From assembly GCA_002792535.1 (NCBI GenBank), contig PFOM01000020.1, forward strand, positions 1 through 42,697: 42,697 nucleotides of DNA, written 5' to 3'. Both the position numbers and the translations under genes were made by a program. The DNA is from Candidatus Peregrinibacteria bacterium CG_4_10_14_0_2_um_filter_38_24. GTDB taxonomy: Bacteria > Patescibacteriota > Gracilibacteria > UBA1369 > LOWO2-01-FULL-3. The notes under the pieces were generated by a model, which was given only the letters and a program-made list of their open reading frames with translations, was not told the origin of the DNA and did not search any database. How positions within the stretch are numbered: the first letter of the stretch is position 1; every line of letters starts with the position of its first letter. Below are positions 24,735 through 33,005 of the stretch, in pieces.

Positions 24735-25823
24735 ATGCATCAAGTAAAGGCAGAACTCGAGGGAATTCAGGTTTTGATAAAGCAAGGTCTTGCAAATGTA
24801 AATCTTCCTGAGAAGAAAAAAGAATTAGAAAAATTAAATTATGAAATTGGACAACCTGATTTTTGGAATGACCCACAAAAAGCAGCAGAAATCAGTCAGA
24901 AAGTCAGCGTAATCGCAAAAAATATAGAGACTTGGGAGAAAACTTCGAAAGATGCTTCCGAACTTTTGGAAATGTCAGAAGAAATTTCTGACGATAGTGA
25001 TCCAAAGGAGGCGCAAGAATTTTTGGATATGGTTGAGGCTTTTAAGAAAAATTGGAGAACGCTTGAGATTTCAACTTTTTTGGGAGGGAAATACGATGGC
25101 AATAATGCGATTTTATCTATTCATGCCGGAACGGGCGGAACTGATGCTCAAGATTTTGGCTCAATGCTGATGAGAATGTATTTGAGATATGCGGAGAGAA
25201 GTGGATTTTCCGCTGAGGTTTTGGATAAATCCGACGGAGATGAGGCTGGGATAAAAAGCTGTACTATTTTGATTAAAGGACAATTTACTTATGGCTATCT
25301 TAAGGGCGAAAGTGGAGTTCATAGATTGGTAAGACTTTCTCCATTTAATTCTAAAAATACACGTGAAACTTCTTTTGTTTTGGTGGAAGTTTTGCCTGAG
25401 ATTACGGCTTCACAAGAAATAAAAATTAATCCGGATGATTTAAGAATTGATGTTTACAGATCGAGCGGAGCGGGAGGACAGAACGTGCAAAAAACATCTA
25501 CTGCGGTGAGAATTACTCACTTGCCGACGAATATTGTTGTTGCATGCCAAAATGAGAGAAGCCAATTGCAAAACAAAGAGCAGGCAATGAAAATTTTGAC
25601 GGCAAAATTGGTTAATTTGATGGAGCAACAACAGGCTAAGGAGCTTGGAGGTATCAAGGGAGAAAAGGTTGAAATGTCGTGGGGACATCAGATAAGATCG
25701 TATGTGCTTCATCCGTATAAAATGGTGAAGGATCATCGAACTGATTATGAAGAAAGCAATCCTGAAGCGGTTTTGGATGGGGAGATTAGCGGTTTCATTG
25801 AAGCTGAACTTAAGAAGAAATAA
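24735..25823 (+). CDS. prfB: Peptide chain release factor 2
   Basis: Recognises UAA and UGA stop codons and triggers peptide release. The 362-residue protein has the RF2 specificity tripeptide SPF (202-204, in RLVRLSPFNSKNTRETSF) and the catalytic GGQ (247-249, in RSSGAGGQNVQKTSTAVRITH). The gene is one uninterrupted frame: the in-frame UGA and +1 programmed frameshift found in many bacterial prfB genes is absent. Its presence, with genes here ending in TGA, shows that UGA is a stop in this organism. The first structured-element copy starts 5 bp after its stop codon. Confidence 0.95.
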   Translation: MHQVKAELEGIQVLIKQGLANVNLPEKKKELEKLNYEIGQPDFWNDPQKAAEISQKVSVIAKNIETWEKTSKDASELLEMSEEISDDSDPKEAQEFLDMVEAFKKNWRTLEISTFLGGKYDGNNAILSIHAGTGGTDAQDFGSMLMRMYLRYAERSGFSAEVLDKSDGDEAGIKSCTILIKGQFTYGYLKGESGVHRLVRLSPFNSKNTRETSFVLVEVLPEITASQEIKINPDDLRIDVYRSSGAGGQNVQKTSTAVRITHLPTNIVVACQNERSQLQNKEQAMKILTAKLVNLMEQQQAKELGGIKGEKVEMSWGHQIRSYVLHPYKMVKDHRTDYEESNPEAVLDGEISGFIEAELKKK

Positions 25824-25828
25824 AGCTG

Positions 25829-25974
25829 CAGAAAGAGAAGTCACATATCTATTCGCAATAAGATCGTGCCATTTGTTAATTCTAACATGTACGAATTAAC
25901 AAATTTGAGTAGATACATGATCTGCTCAAAAGCACGATAACCTATTGCTCATAAATATGTGACTTCTCTTTCTG
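25829..25974. repeat. Two-hairpin inverted-repeat element, copy 1
   Basis: Outer arms 25829-25848 and 25955-25974 are perfectly complementary over 20 bp. Inside them, GCAATA (25855-25860) pairs with TATTGC (25943-25948) and ATCGTGC (25863-25869) with GCACGAT (25932-25938). Two hairpins sit at the junction: arms 25871-25882 and 25893-25904 (12 bp) with loop TAACATGTAC (25883-25892), and arms 25905-25914 and 25920-25929 (10 bp including one G-T) with loop ACATG. The element begins 5 bp after the prfB stop and a T-rich tract follows at 25975-25987. It shares loop sequence and layout, but not stem sequence, with copies 2 and 3. Confidence 0.9.
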
Positions 25975-26100
25975 TTGTTATTTTTTCATAAAAATTTTAA
26001 GTTTTTTTAACAAAAATTTAATCTCGGCATGATATACCGCTTGTATATTTACCTTTTAAATGATAATATTATGTCATATGATATTTTAATATTAAATTAT

Positions 26101-26319
26101 ATGAGCATGTTGTCCGTGCCTTTGACTCCTGAGCTTGAAGAGAAGATTAACAGGCTTGTAGAAGATGGCGTCGCCGCTAACAAGGCTGATCTGGCAAGAA
26201 AAGCTATTGAGTTTTTTGCAGAACAGCAGGCAATTGAGGATGTTTTGAGGGCGGAAAAAGAGCTTGCCGATGGCAAACTTCTTAGCGGGGATCTTGATGA
26301 ATTAGCAAAACGTATATGA
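26101..26319 (+). CDS. Ribbon-helix-helix-type antitoxin
   Basis: A short protein (72 residues from the ATG at 26101; 26107 is also possible, and upstream ATGs exist at 26071 and earlier in an AT-rich, unlikely leader). The sequence MLSVPLTPELEEKINRLVED followed by GVAANKADLARKAIEFF is a strand-helix-helix pattern like ParD/RHH DNA-binding antitoxins, followed by a charged C-terminal arm (AEKELADGKLLSGDLDELAKRI). The stop codon overlaps the toxin start (ATGA). It is not homologous to the Phd-like antitoxin at 1122-1397. AT-rich partial dyads lie upstream between 26062 and 26100. Confidence 0.75.
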   Translation: MSMLSVPLTPELEEKINRLVEDGVAANKADLARKAIEFFAEQQAIEDVLRAEKELADGKLLSGDLDELAKRI

Positions 26320-26573
26320 TAATCTTTTACTTACCAGCTTTTGTAAAAAGTTATAGAAAGTTACCTGCAGACTTACGTGCTGAGGCTAAAGAAAAGATTG
26401 AACTGTTCAAAAAAGAGCCTAATCATCCATTTTTAAAAACTCATAAATTGAAAGGTACTCTTTTCGGAAGATTTGGTTTTTCGGTAAATTATTCTCACAG
26501 AATTGTATTTCAGTATTTATCAAAAACCGAAGTTGCATTGCTTGCGATTGGAACCCACGAGATATACAAATAA
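26316..26573 (+). CDS. RelE/ParE-superfamily toxin, YafQ-like (second copy)
   Basis: An 85-residue toxin whose ATG overlaps the antitoxin stop by 4 bp. It has the same framework as the toxin at 1398-1664: FLPAFVKSYRKLPADLRAEA in the helices, then FLKTHKLKGTLFGRFGFSVNYSHRIVFQYL and a terminal GTHEIYK. The NYSHRI histidine and the terminal His-Tyr pair are candidates for catalysis. mRNA interferase activity is inferred from the family. The two pairs in this window share the toxin fold but use different antitoxin folds. Confidence 0.8.
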   Translation: MIIFYLPAFVKSYRKLPADLRAEAKEKIELFKKEPNHPFLKTHKLKGTLFGRFGFSVNYSHRIVFQYLSKTEVALLAIGTHEIYK

Positions 26574-26638
26574 TTTCCGAATATGTGGACAACAAGCCTA
26601 AAACTGTGTATAGTATTTGAGCTTTTTAATAGCGATTT

Positions 26639-27166
26639 ATGACAAAATTAAAAATAGAAACTGGCACAAAAAATCCGATACTTAGAGCGAAATCTAAGCC
26701 TGTTAAAAAATTTGACGCAGCGCTTAGGAAATTTGTGAAAGATATGAGGGAAGCCATGATGAAGGAAGAAGGGCTTGGAATAGCGGCTCCGCAAGTTGGA
26801 AAAAATATTCGCGCGTTTATTGTGGTGATGGATTACAATAAAAAATCCGAAAGAATTTTGGCGATGATAAATCCTGAAATTGTCACAAAAAGTGAAGAGA
26901 TGGAAGAGGGAGAAGAGGGATGCCTTAGCCTTCCCGGTAAATTTGCAAAAGTCATGAGACATAAAGAAATTACTGTGGAATTTTTTGATTTGGACTGCGT
27001 GAGGCAAGTTTTAAATCTTCGAAATTTAAATGCACGTGTTGTTCAACATGAGAATGATCATATTGAAGGAGTTCTTTTTGTTGATAGACTTGCGGAAGGC
27101 GCGATCATTGAAGAAATTGATGTGAAAAGAAAAAAGGGGGATAAAGATGGGGAAAAGAGAATTTAA
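26639..27166 (+). CDS. def: Peptide deformylase
   Basis: Removes the formyl group from new proteins, using a metal ion. The 175-residue protein has all three motifs: GLGIAAPQ (45-52), EGCLSLP (about 92-98, Cys metal ligand) and QHENDHIEG (about 137-145, two His ligands and the catalytic Glu). In motif 3 the usual hydrophobic residue after HE is Asn. A charged tail (KRKKGDKDGEKRI) follows. It converges with the peptidoglycan hydrolase gene with a 4-bp overlap, so the two stop codons share bases. Confidence 0.93.
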   Translation: MTKLKIETGTKNPILRAKSKPVKKFDAALRKFVKDMREAMMKEEGLGIAAPQVGKNIRAFIVVMDYNKKSERILAMINPEIVTKSEEMEEGEEGCLSLPGKFAKVMRHKEITVEFFDLDCVRQVLNLRNLNARVVQHENDHIEGVLFVDRLAEGAIIEEIDVKRKKGDKDGEKRI

Positions 27167-29175
27167 TTTTGAGGAATTTCTCCAAAAATCGGAGCTGTTG
27201 CCATGTTGTGAAATGCCACTTTTTCTTCGAGTGCCATCATTGCTCCAGAGGCCTGATGTGCAACCAGTATTTCTCTAAGCATAGGAGCAAATTCCTCGGT
27301 CCATTTTGTTTCTCCTTGAGGAGTTATCACTCTTGTTTTTGTGATGTCGAATGTGTTTCCGAATTGGTGGGTCGAAATTCCTGTCGTTGCTACCGGATTT
27401 TTTGCGAGAAGTTTTGTTATTTTTTTGCCTCTTTTGTTTCTCTTGACAACTTTAACCGGTGCATTTAGGGCTCGCTGATCCGCATCTGTCCTGTATAAAT
27501 CAGAGATTACCAATTTGTATCCATCGGATTTTTTGTAAAAATCTTCGGCGACAAGTCTCAATAAATATAGTGCGTGAGGAATGAGATATGGTCTTTTTGC
27601 GAGCTCTCCTGCAACTGCAAAATGTTCATTTTTTGCGTCCACTTTTACTAATTTTCCGGCTTTTACTAACGCATCTATATCGTCCCCCAAAACCCCTGTA
27701 CCTTCCGCTTTTGCTTGCGCCAAAAGCTTGCTTTGAGCAGAACGATATGGAGCTGTTTGATTGAATTTATAAGGGTACAATGATGGCCTTTTTGCCTTGG
27801 CGTCTTGATGAACTTCCCCCTGCAATACGGGCTTAATCACTTTTGCATGTGCAAAAATTTTCATGGCATATTGAACGGAATCTTTCCCAAAAGCTCCTGT
27901 GCCTTCCGTCCCGTTATCATAAGTGTAAAACCATAAAATAACTTCCCATGCGAAATTGTTTTCATCAAAATTTTTGGCGGCATTTTCTCCTTCTTTTTCC
28001 ATGAACGCTTTCAGCAATCTGTTCACTCCGCCTCCACCTGAAATGTATGAGCAATATAGCATCGGGATCACGAATTTTTTTTGGAATGATTCCTCGGACT
28101 CAAATGGGAATTTTGTTTTGAATTCTTGAAGGGTGCCTTTTATTCTTTTTAAATATGCATCGTAATTGAATGGAGCCATAGAGCTTGAGGCTTCAGGAGA
28201 ATGAAGAAGTGGGCGAAGATATGATTGGCTTGTTCGTCCTGACAATCTGAAAGTCAAATCCTTTTCAAGCGTACCTTTGTTTGTCGCTAACAAGTCCACC
28301 GAGTTACCGGAAAAGCTTTCTCCGTTCCTTTTATTGGCTTGCATCTGCCATAATCCGTAACATTCTCTTGAGCTTGCCGCGTCTTCATCCCAGCGTGATT
28401 CTACTGTGGCTTGGCCGTAAATACATGTTTGTAGGAATTCTTGCCTTACTTCGTCATTTACAAAATATTTTGAAGTTTCCGTTTCTGCAAATGCGTCTCT
28501 GTAATTTGGATAAACTCTGTCTATCAAAGGAGATGCTTTTGTTTTTATTCTGTCTGCAAATCCCGGATCAGGGCTTACTTGTACACGAGGTTTATTGTTG
28601 GCTAAGTCTATTGTTATTCCTTTTGCCGCAAGTTTTTTGCGATTTTCCGCGTGCCATTCGTTTGAGGCTACGGCTACTCTTGCTTTGTAGGCTTTCTTGC
28701 TTTCTTTTTTAGCCTTCGGTGGCCGTATAAAATCATATGGAAATTCTCCTACAATTCTAAAATTATCGTCTAAATAATAGGCTGTTTTTTGTGCTGAGGA
28801 TAAGATTCTTACCTGATCATCTATTGTTCCTTGAAAAGATGGATGCGCGGAGGCGTTTTCTTGAGTTTCTTCCGAGGTGGTTTTTGTTGTTTCTTGCAGT
28901 AGTTGTGGTCTTGTTCCCAATGTATCCGGCGTTGCAGTAGAGCCAACATAGCTTTGTATAGTTTTGACTACTTTTATCCCACCATTCATTCCGGCGGCCC
29001 CTATTGCCAATCCGGCAAGGGCGGCGGCAACTTGGCCCGCTTTTATCTCGGACATTTGTCCAATCTTTTGTAAAATTCCTCTTCCTTTAGCACTTTCGGC
29101 AGGAGTTTGTGAAGGTGTTGCGGGTTGCTGTGGTTGAGCCTCAGGTGTAGCCGGATTTTGATCTTCTGTGGACAT
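27163..29175 (-). CDS. Membrane-anchored peptidoglycan hydrolase: lysozyme-like plus M15-like peptidase domains
   Basis: 670 residues from the ATG at 29175 (MSTEDQ); an in-frame ATG at 29244 would overlap the upstream gene and is less likely. A Pro/Gln-rich stretch precedes one hydrophobic helix (AGQVAAALAGLAIGAAGMNG). A lytic-transglycosylase-like region has ATVESRWDEDAASSRECYGLWQMQ, the ESRW...GLWQ catalytic pattern. The C-terminus resembles M15/DUF5715 D,D-carboxypeptidases, with SDLYRTDADQ, STHQFGNTFDIT (metal His and Asp) and a late VAFHNMA (third His). It probably cuts glycan and peptide bonds of the wall outside the membrane. Follows the one-helix membrane protein gene by 13 bp. Confidence 0.78.
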   Translation of the reverse strand: MSTEDQNPATPEAQPQQPATPSQTPAESAKGRGILQKIGQMSEIKAGQVAAALAGLAIGAAGMNGGIKVVKTIQSYVGSTATPDTLGTRPQLLQETTKTTSEETQENASAHPSFQGTIDDQVRILSSAQKTAYYLDDNFRIVGEFPYDFIRPPKAKKESKKAYKARVAVASNEWHAENRKKLAAKGITIDLANNKPRVQVSPDPGFADRIKTKASPLIDRVYPNYRDAFAETETSKYFVNDEVRQEFLQTCIYGQATVESRWDEDAASSRECYGLWQMQANKRNGESFSGNSVDLLATNKGTLEKDLTFRLSGRTSQSYLRPLLHSPEASSSMAPFNYDAYLKRIKGTLQEFKTKFPFESEESFQKKFVIPMLYCSYISGGGGVNRLLKAFMEKEGENAAKNFDENNFAWEVILWFYTYDNGTEGTGAFGKDSVQYAMKIFAHAKVIKPVLQGEVHQDAKAKRPSLYPYKFNQTAPYRSAQSKLLAQAKAEGTGVLGDDIDALVKAGKLVKVDAKNEHFAVAGELAKRPYLIPHALYLLRLVAEDFYKKSDGYKLVISDLYRTDADQRALNAPVKVVKRNKRGKKITKLLAKNPVATTGISTHQFGNTFDITKTRVITPQGETKWTEEFAPMLREILVAHQASGAMMALEEKVAFHNMATAPIFGEIPQN

Positions 29176-29188
29176 GAGGGGATGGGAA

Positions 29189-29890
29189 TTATTGCCTTGT
29201 GACGGAGAACTTTCGCATGTCATCCTTGGGGAATTGTGAAACATCTTCGTATGTCCATTCCCAGCCTGGTGCAGGTTTTCTTTTTCCTTCTGGTGTAATT
29301 ATGATTTGGCCGTTCTTTATGGCTTCGTCTATTGATTTTGGAATGACTACTGTTCCTGATGGGATTTCTGCTGGTGCTTTTGGGTCTACATCTGGATTTT
29401 TCTGTGCCGTTATATTTGCCGATCCATTTATTAAAGGGATTCTGTTCGCACCATAGATTGCTCCACTCATTGCTCCACCAACCAATGTTCCCCATACAAG
29501 TAATCTTGCTGCTTTATTATGCATAATTTTTCTAATCTTATTTGGGGATTTTGGCGTTGGAGCACGACTTGGGGCAGTTTTTTGTTCAACCGGTAAATCA
29601 GGAGAAACGGGAATTGGAGGATTAACCGCCACTTCTTCCGGTGGTTCGTCTTCCGGAAACGTTATACCATCGTCAGAGGTTGTTGTGGTTATCCTCGGTT
29701 CGTCCAAGTCCACTGGGTACAACTTTACTTCATACTGCGGTACGTTAGTTGGGGCTGCGGCCGGTGTCGAAGTTGATGTTCTTGCCGCAATTGGGCCAAC
29801 AACAATCTGGCTGTTGGTTTCGACTGGCGTTCCCAGTTCATCGTCCAACCTTATAAAATCATCATCCGGTTGTTGTCCTTCTGTAGACAT
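29189..29890 (-). CDS. Single-pass membrane protein with Pro/acid-rich cytoplasmic part, function unknown
   Basis: A 233-residue protein not recognised from any named family. Residues 1-115 are acidic and Pro/Thr-rich (for example PEDEPPEEVAVNPPIPVSPD), then a basic stretch PNKIRKIMHNKAAR, then one hydrophobic helix (LLVWGTLVGGAMSGAIYGAN, about 128-148), and an exported tail of about 85 residues with TPEGKRKPAPGWEWTYEDV. The basic-then-hydrophobic order puts the N-terminus in the cytoplasm. Its first residues (MSTEGQQPD) resemble those of the next gene (MSTEDQNPA), suggesting a shared origin of the leader. It has its own strong promoter and lies directly before the wall hydrolase, so a partner or regulator role is plausible. 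Confidence 0.7.
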   Translation of the reverse strand: MSTEGQQPDDDFIRLDDELGTPVETNSQIVVGPIAARTSTSTPAAAPTNVPQYEVKLYPVDLDEPRITTTTSDDGITFPEDEPPEEVAVNPPIPVSPDLPVEQKTAPSRAPTPKSPNKIRKIMHNKAARLLVWGTLVGGAMSGAIYGANRIPLINGSANITAQKNPDVDPKAPAEIPSGTVVIPKSIDEAIKNGQIIITPEGKRKPAPGWEWTYEDVSQFPKDDMRKFSVTRQ

Positions 29891-29918
29891 TTATTTGTAT
29901 TTAAGTTAAGAGTATGGT

Positions 29919-29947
29919 ATTTTATGTGGTTTCGAGGAAAATGTCAA
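29919..29947 (-). promoter_or_regulatory. Strong promoter before the membrane protein / hydrolase pair
   Basis: On the minus strand a perfect TTGACA (29947-29942) and TAAAAT (29924-29919) are separated by exactly 17 nt. Transcription would start near 29912, giving a leader of about 22 nt without a Shine-Dalgarno sequence. It makes 29890-27163 transcribable independently of the WG-repeat gene upstream. Confidence 0.75.
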
Positions 29948-29954
29948 GAGGCCG

Positions 29955-32900
29955 TTATCGAGATTCCTGCTTCTTATTCTTCTTTTTATGCTTCTCGACT
30001 GCGTCGTGTATGGTTTTTTTGATCTTGTCCGAGCTATCCCAATAATCGATTACGATTACGTTTTTGCCACTGCCTAGTTCTTGAAGTCCTTGTCCTGTTT
30101 TTCTGTAAAAAATTTGAAACAAACTATGTTTGTTTAACATTATCTCAAGCTTGTTTGCCTTTATGTATTCATCATCGATAACGGAGAGAGTGTGGATGCC
30201 AAGTTTTAGACTTTGCTCGTATTTTTTCAAATCTTCTAAATCATAATTAGTGTCTGCCCATAAACTTATCTCTAATTTTGGAGTAAGGCTATCGCTTAAC
30301 GCTTGTACCCAATCTCTTACCTCGTCTTTCTTGAATACTTCTACAATTGGCCGTACGGTTATTACATTTTTGTAAGTTGTTATTGTGTATTTTCGGCGAG
30401 AACCATTGTCTTTAACTGTGGCAGGGAATCCTCCTTTCTGTGGCTTGGAAAAGTCCATGTCCATACTTACTGTTCTTCCGGCTTTATCTGTCATAGTAAG
30501 TAAGATATAATCATTATCTTTGCCTTTTTTTACTTCTAGTTTGTATGTAAAGCTGTCCTTCGGTAAGACTCCCAAGTCGACCTTAAACCGATAAGAAGCT
30601 TTTTCTTTTCCTTTGTCGTCGAGGGTTGTTACCCAAGTCTTCCCCTCTTCTCTCAAGAGTTCGTGTAGGTGTTTTACTTTGGCCGCGGCTTCTGCGGCGG
30701 CTTCTGCGGCGGCTTCTGCGGCGGCTTCTGCGGCGGCTTCTGCGGCGGCTTCCGGTGCGGAGATTGTGTATACATTCTTTTCATTATCACAGGTTATTTC
30801 TAATTTTTTATTATCATCATAATATTTCATTATCTCGCCATTTTTTGGGTTCCTGTAAATAAATCCGAGCCTTGATTCCCCGTCATATATTGAAACGATC
30901 TTTTCTCCATAGACTGGATTGGTATTTTTGGGATATTGGAGCGATTCAACCTTTAAACTGTATGGTGTTGTGTTGTTTATTCCGTATCCCAATGTTGATT
31001 TGTCTGGATCTGTAACGATGATTGTTTTTTCGTTATCACTCAGCCCAACTTCTCCGTAGTATTTTGGAACTACTTTTTCGAGTTTTTTCTTTCGTGCTCT
31101 TTCTTTTACCTTTGGATCTCTGAATGGATCGACCACGGCGCCGTTTTCTGTTAGGAGTAGGCTGGATTTTCTGTCGGCCGGAGTTTTTTGTTTTGATCCA
31201 AGTTCTACACGGATGAGGTCTTTATTATCAAGTTGGACGTTTTCGTCATCTAATATACGTGCTTTTATGTCTCTGGATCTTTCGATGGCAAGAGCCATAT
31301 TGAAGATTCCTTGGGCTTCAAGGAATGCATCTTGGTTGTCTTGAACGAGCTGTTTCGCTGCCACTAAATCTGAGCCTACTTTTGCGATATAGTTTAAGAT
31401 TAAATCTTTTGTTTTCTTGTTTGGATCTTTGTCCTTAGGCTCGAAGATTACTCTTCCGGCAGACATCAGTTCTAAGAGTTTTGCTAGGGCGGTGGCTTTG
31501 TCTGTATGCCACTCTTGGGTTTGGTTCTCAACTTTTTTGAGTGAGTATTTTGTTCCGTCTACACTTCCTAGGTATGCGAGTTTATCTTTACTGAGTGACC
31601 CCTTGCTTATCAATTCTTTTGTTCCTTTTATGATGTCTTTTGTTTTTTTTGATGCATCCCCTTTTATGTGTCTGTCAAGTTTGTAGTAGTACAGGAATGC
31701 CTTCTTGATTTGCTTAGGAGAGGCTTCGACTTTTACGGTTTTTAGAAGCGTTTGCAATTCTGATATGTCTAGTTTTGATTTGAAGTCTAAGGCTTCGGGT
31801 GCGGGGGCGAGTGCTTCGGGTGCGGGGGCTTCCTTGATTTCGAAATTGCCATCTTCGAGTTGGGAAACCTCGTATGCTTTTCCGTCTGCAGATTTTAATT
31901 TGTCTGAGCCTACAACATTGAATTTGTCTTCTTTGTGCTCATAAACAAGCCATCGTGTCATTTCACCCATTTTAATATGAATGCATTTGGTGCCATGCTT
32001 ATCTGCAAAATCTGGATTTACTCCATCCAAGGTTAAGGTAACCTTAGCTTTTAGTTCCTCCGGTACGCTGATCTTTGTTGCTTTTTTTGTGTCATCCGGA
32101 AGAGTGACAGTGAAGGTATTTTCTTTGAATTCGTAGTCTTTTGGTGGTTGTTTTTCTGGCGCGGCTGGTGCGTCGGCGGGTGCGTCAGCGGGGGCGACCT
32201 CGTCGCCAGCTGGTGCAGCTTTGTCGTCGGCGCTTATGTCTCCTTGTAGCGGCTCACTTGATACATTTGGCGCAGGCGCCCCATATGGATCGTCGTCTGC
32301 AGGTGGCGCGACTTTGTCTTTTTTCGCCGCTAGGTCTGCAGATGGGTCTGCGTCTGCTTTTCTTGCGGCTTCCGCGGGAACTTTTTCAAGTTTTCCTTTG
32401 GTGTCGATGTAATACCATTTGCCTCCTTCTTTAACGTTGGCAAAGCCGTCGCTAAATGGCTCTGCGTAATCAAATGCTTTTCCTTTAAATGCTTTTTCCC
32501 CTTTGGTGTCTATGTAATAATACTTCCCGTTTTCTTTCTCTTGAACCATCGCGAAGCCGTCGCTAAATGGCTCTGCGTAATCAAATGCTTTTCCTTTAAA
32601 TGCTTTTTCCCCTTTGGTGTCTATGTAATAATACTTCCCGTTTTCTTCCTCTTGACCCCATTGAAATCCTTCACTTAAGGCTCCTTCTTCGTAATATTTA
32701 GGTTTTTCTGCTGCGGCTGGCGCGACTTCGTCTTTTTTTGTCGCTAGGACTACAGAGGGGTCTGCGCCTGCCTCTGCGGTTTTCTTTGTGACAGTTCCTG
32801 GGACTGCTTTGTCCAGCGTTGCGCCTTCTGGTAAGTCTGCGGCGGTATCCGGGGTTGCCTTCGATGGAAGTGGAGCTGCTTCTGGCCCCGTAGCTTGTTG

Positions 32901-32966
32901 AAAACACAAGCGGTTTTCTTTGCCAAGCAAATTTAGTATATTCTCAAATAGGTTGAAATTGTGCAT
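29955..32966 (-). CDS. Large WG-repeat protein with low-complexity linkers, function unknown
   Basis: A 1003-residue protein. No signal peptide is apparent; the N-terminus is MHNFNLFENILNLLGKENRL. Residues about 90-200 contain three WG-type repeats (DYAEPFSDGFAMVQEKENGK, YYYIDTKGEKAFKGKAF), two of them 37 residues long and identical in DNA. Long Ala/Pro/Asp/Lys-rich linkers follow (about 200-280). The remaining 700 residues are soluble, charged and unrecognised, interrupted by an (AEAA)n run near 740-765, and end in a basic tail (HKKKNKKQESR). It lies 39 bp after the FemA/B-type gene in the envelope block. WG repeats usually mediate protein contact, often at the surface; the role here is unknown. 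Confidence 0.75.
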   Translation of the reverse strand: MHNFNLFENILNLLGKENRLCFQQATGPEAAPLPSKATPDTAADLPEGATLDKAVPGTVTKKTAEAGADPSVVLATKKDEVAPAAAEKPKYYEEGALSEGFQWGQEEENGKYYYIDTKGEKAFKGKAFDYAEPFSDGFAMVQEKENGKYYYIDTKGEKAFKGKAFDYAEPFSDGFANVKEGGKWYYIDTKGKLEKVPAEAARKADADPSADLAAKKDKVAPPADDDPYGAPAPNVSSEPLQGDISADDKAAPAGDEVAPADAPADAPAAPEKQPPKDYEFKENTFTVTLPDDTKKATKISVPEELKAKVTLTLDGVNPDFADKHGTKCIHIKMGEMTRWLVYEHKEDKFNVVGSDKLKSADGKAYEVSQLEDGNFEIKEAPAPEALAPAPEALDFKSKLDISELQTLLKTVKVEASPKQIKKAFLYYYKLDRHIKGDASKKTKDIIKGTKELISKGSLSKDKLAYLGSVDGTKYSLKKVENQTQEWHTDKATALAKLLELMSAGRVIFEPKDKDPNKKTKDLILNYIAKVGSDLVAAKQLVQDNQDAFLEAQGIFNMALAIERSRDIKARILDDENVQLDNKDLIRVELGSKQKTPADRKSSLLLTENGAVVDPFRDPKVKERARKKKLEKVVPKYYGEVGLSDNEKTIIVTDPDKSTLGYGINNTTPYSLKVESLQYPKNTNPVYGEKIVSIYDGESRLGFIYRNPKNGEIMKYYDDNKKLEITCDNEKNVYTISAPEAAAEAAAEAAAEAAAEAAAEAAAKVKHLHELLREEGKTWVTTLDDKGKEKASYRFKVDLGVLPKDSFTYKLEVKKGKDNDYILLTMTDKAGRTVSMDMDFSKPQKGGFPATVKDNGSRRKYTITTYKNVITVRPIVEVFKKDEVRDWVQALSDSLTPKLEISLWADTNYDLEDLKKYEQSLKLGIHTLSVIDDEYIKANKLEIMLNKHSLFQIFYRKTGQGLQELGSGKNVIVIDYWDSSDKIKKTIHDAVEKHKKKNKKQESR
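30683..30752 (-). repeat. 12-bp tandem repeat encoding (AAAE)n
   Basis: The unit GCGGCGGCTTCT (plus strand) is repeated about five and a half times without change. It encodes an Ala-Ala-Ala-Glu run in the WG-repeat protein, probably a rigid helix. Perfect repeats of this kind slip easily, but always by four codons, so the frame is kept. Confidence 0.9.
32443..32651 (-). repeat. 111-bp duplication encoding two WG repeats
   Basis: About 98 bp starting at 32443 recur at 32554 (period 111 bp, 37 codons) with essentially no differences, in contrast to the more diverged third WG unit. A recent in-frame duplication is the simplest reading. Confidence 0.85.
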
Positions 32967-33005
32967 AGTTTTTGTTTTTATTTTATTACTTATTTCTTTG
33001 ATGTA

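Noticed and set aside
24735-25823. Programmed +1 frameshift in prfB
   Set aside because: The frame is continuous from the ATG with no internal UGA near codon 25.
25829-25974. Integron attC site or REP/BIME-type repeat as explanation for the structured elements
   Set aside because: attC sites keep specific core boxes at the outer ends, and REP/BIME repeats keep stem sequence; here the stems vary freely and only the inner loops are constant. No integrase or Y1 transposase gene is in the window.
11302-27166. UGA recoded as an amino acid, as in Gracilibacteria and Absconditabacteria
   Set aside because: Several genes end sensibly at TGA (for example the ABC ATPase at 12066 and the antitoxin at 26319) and RF2 is present; no conserved domain continues through a TGA.
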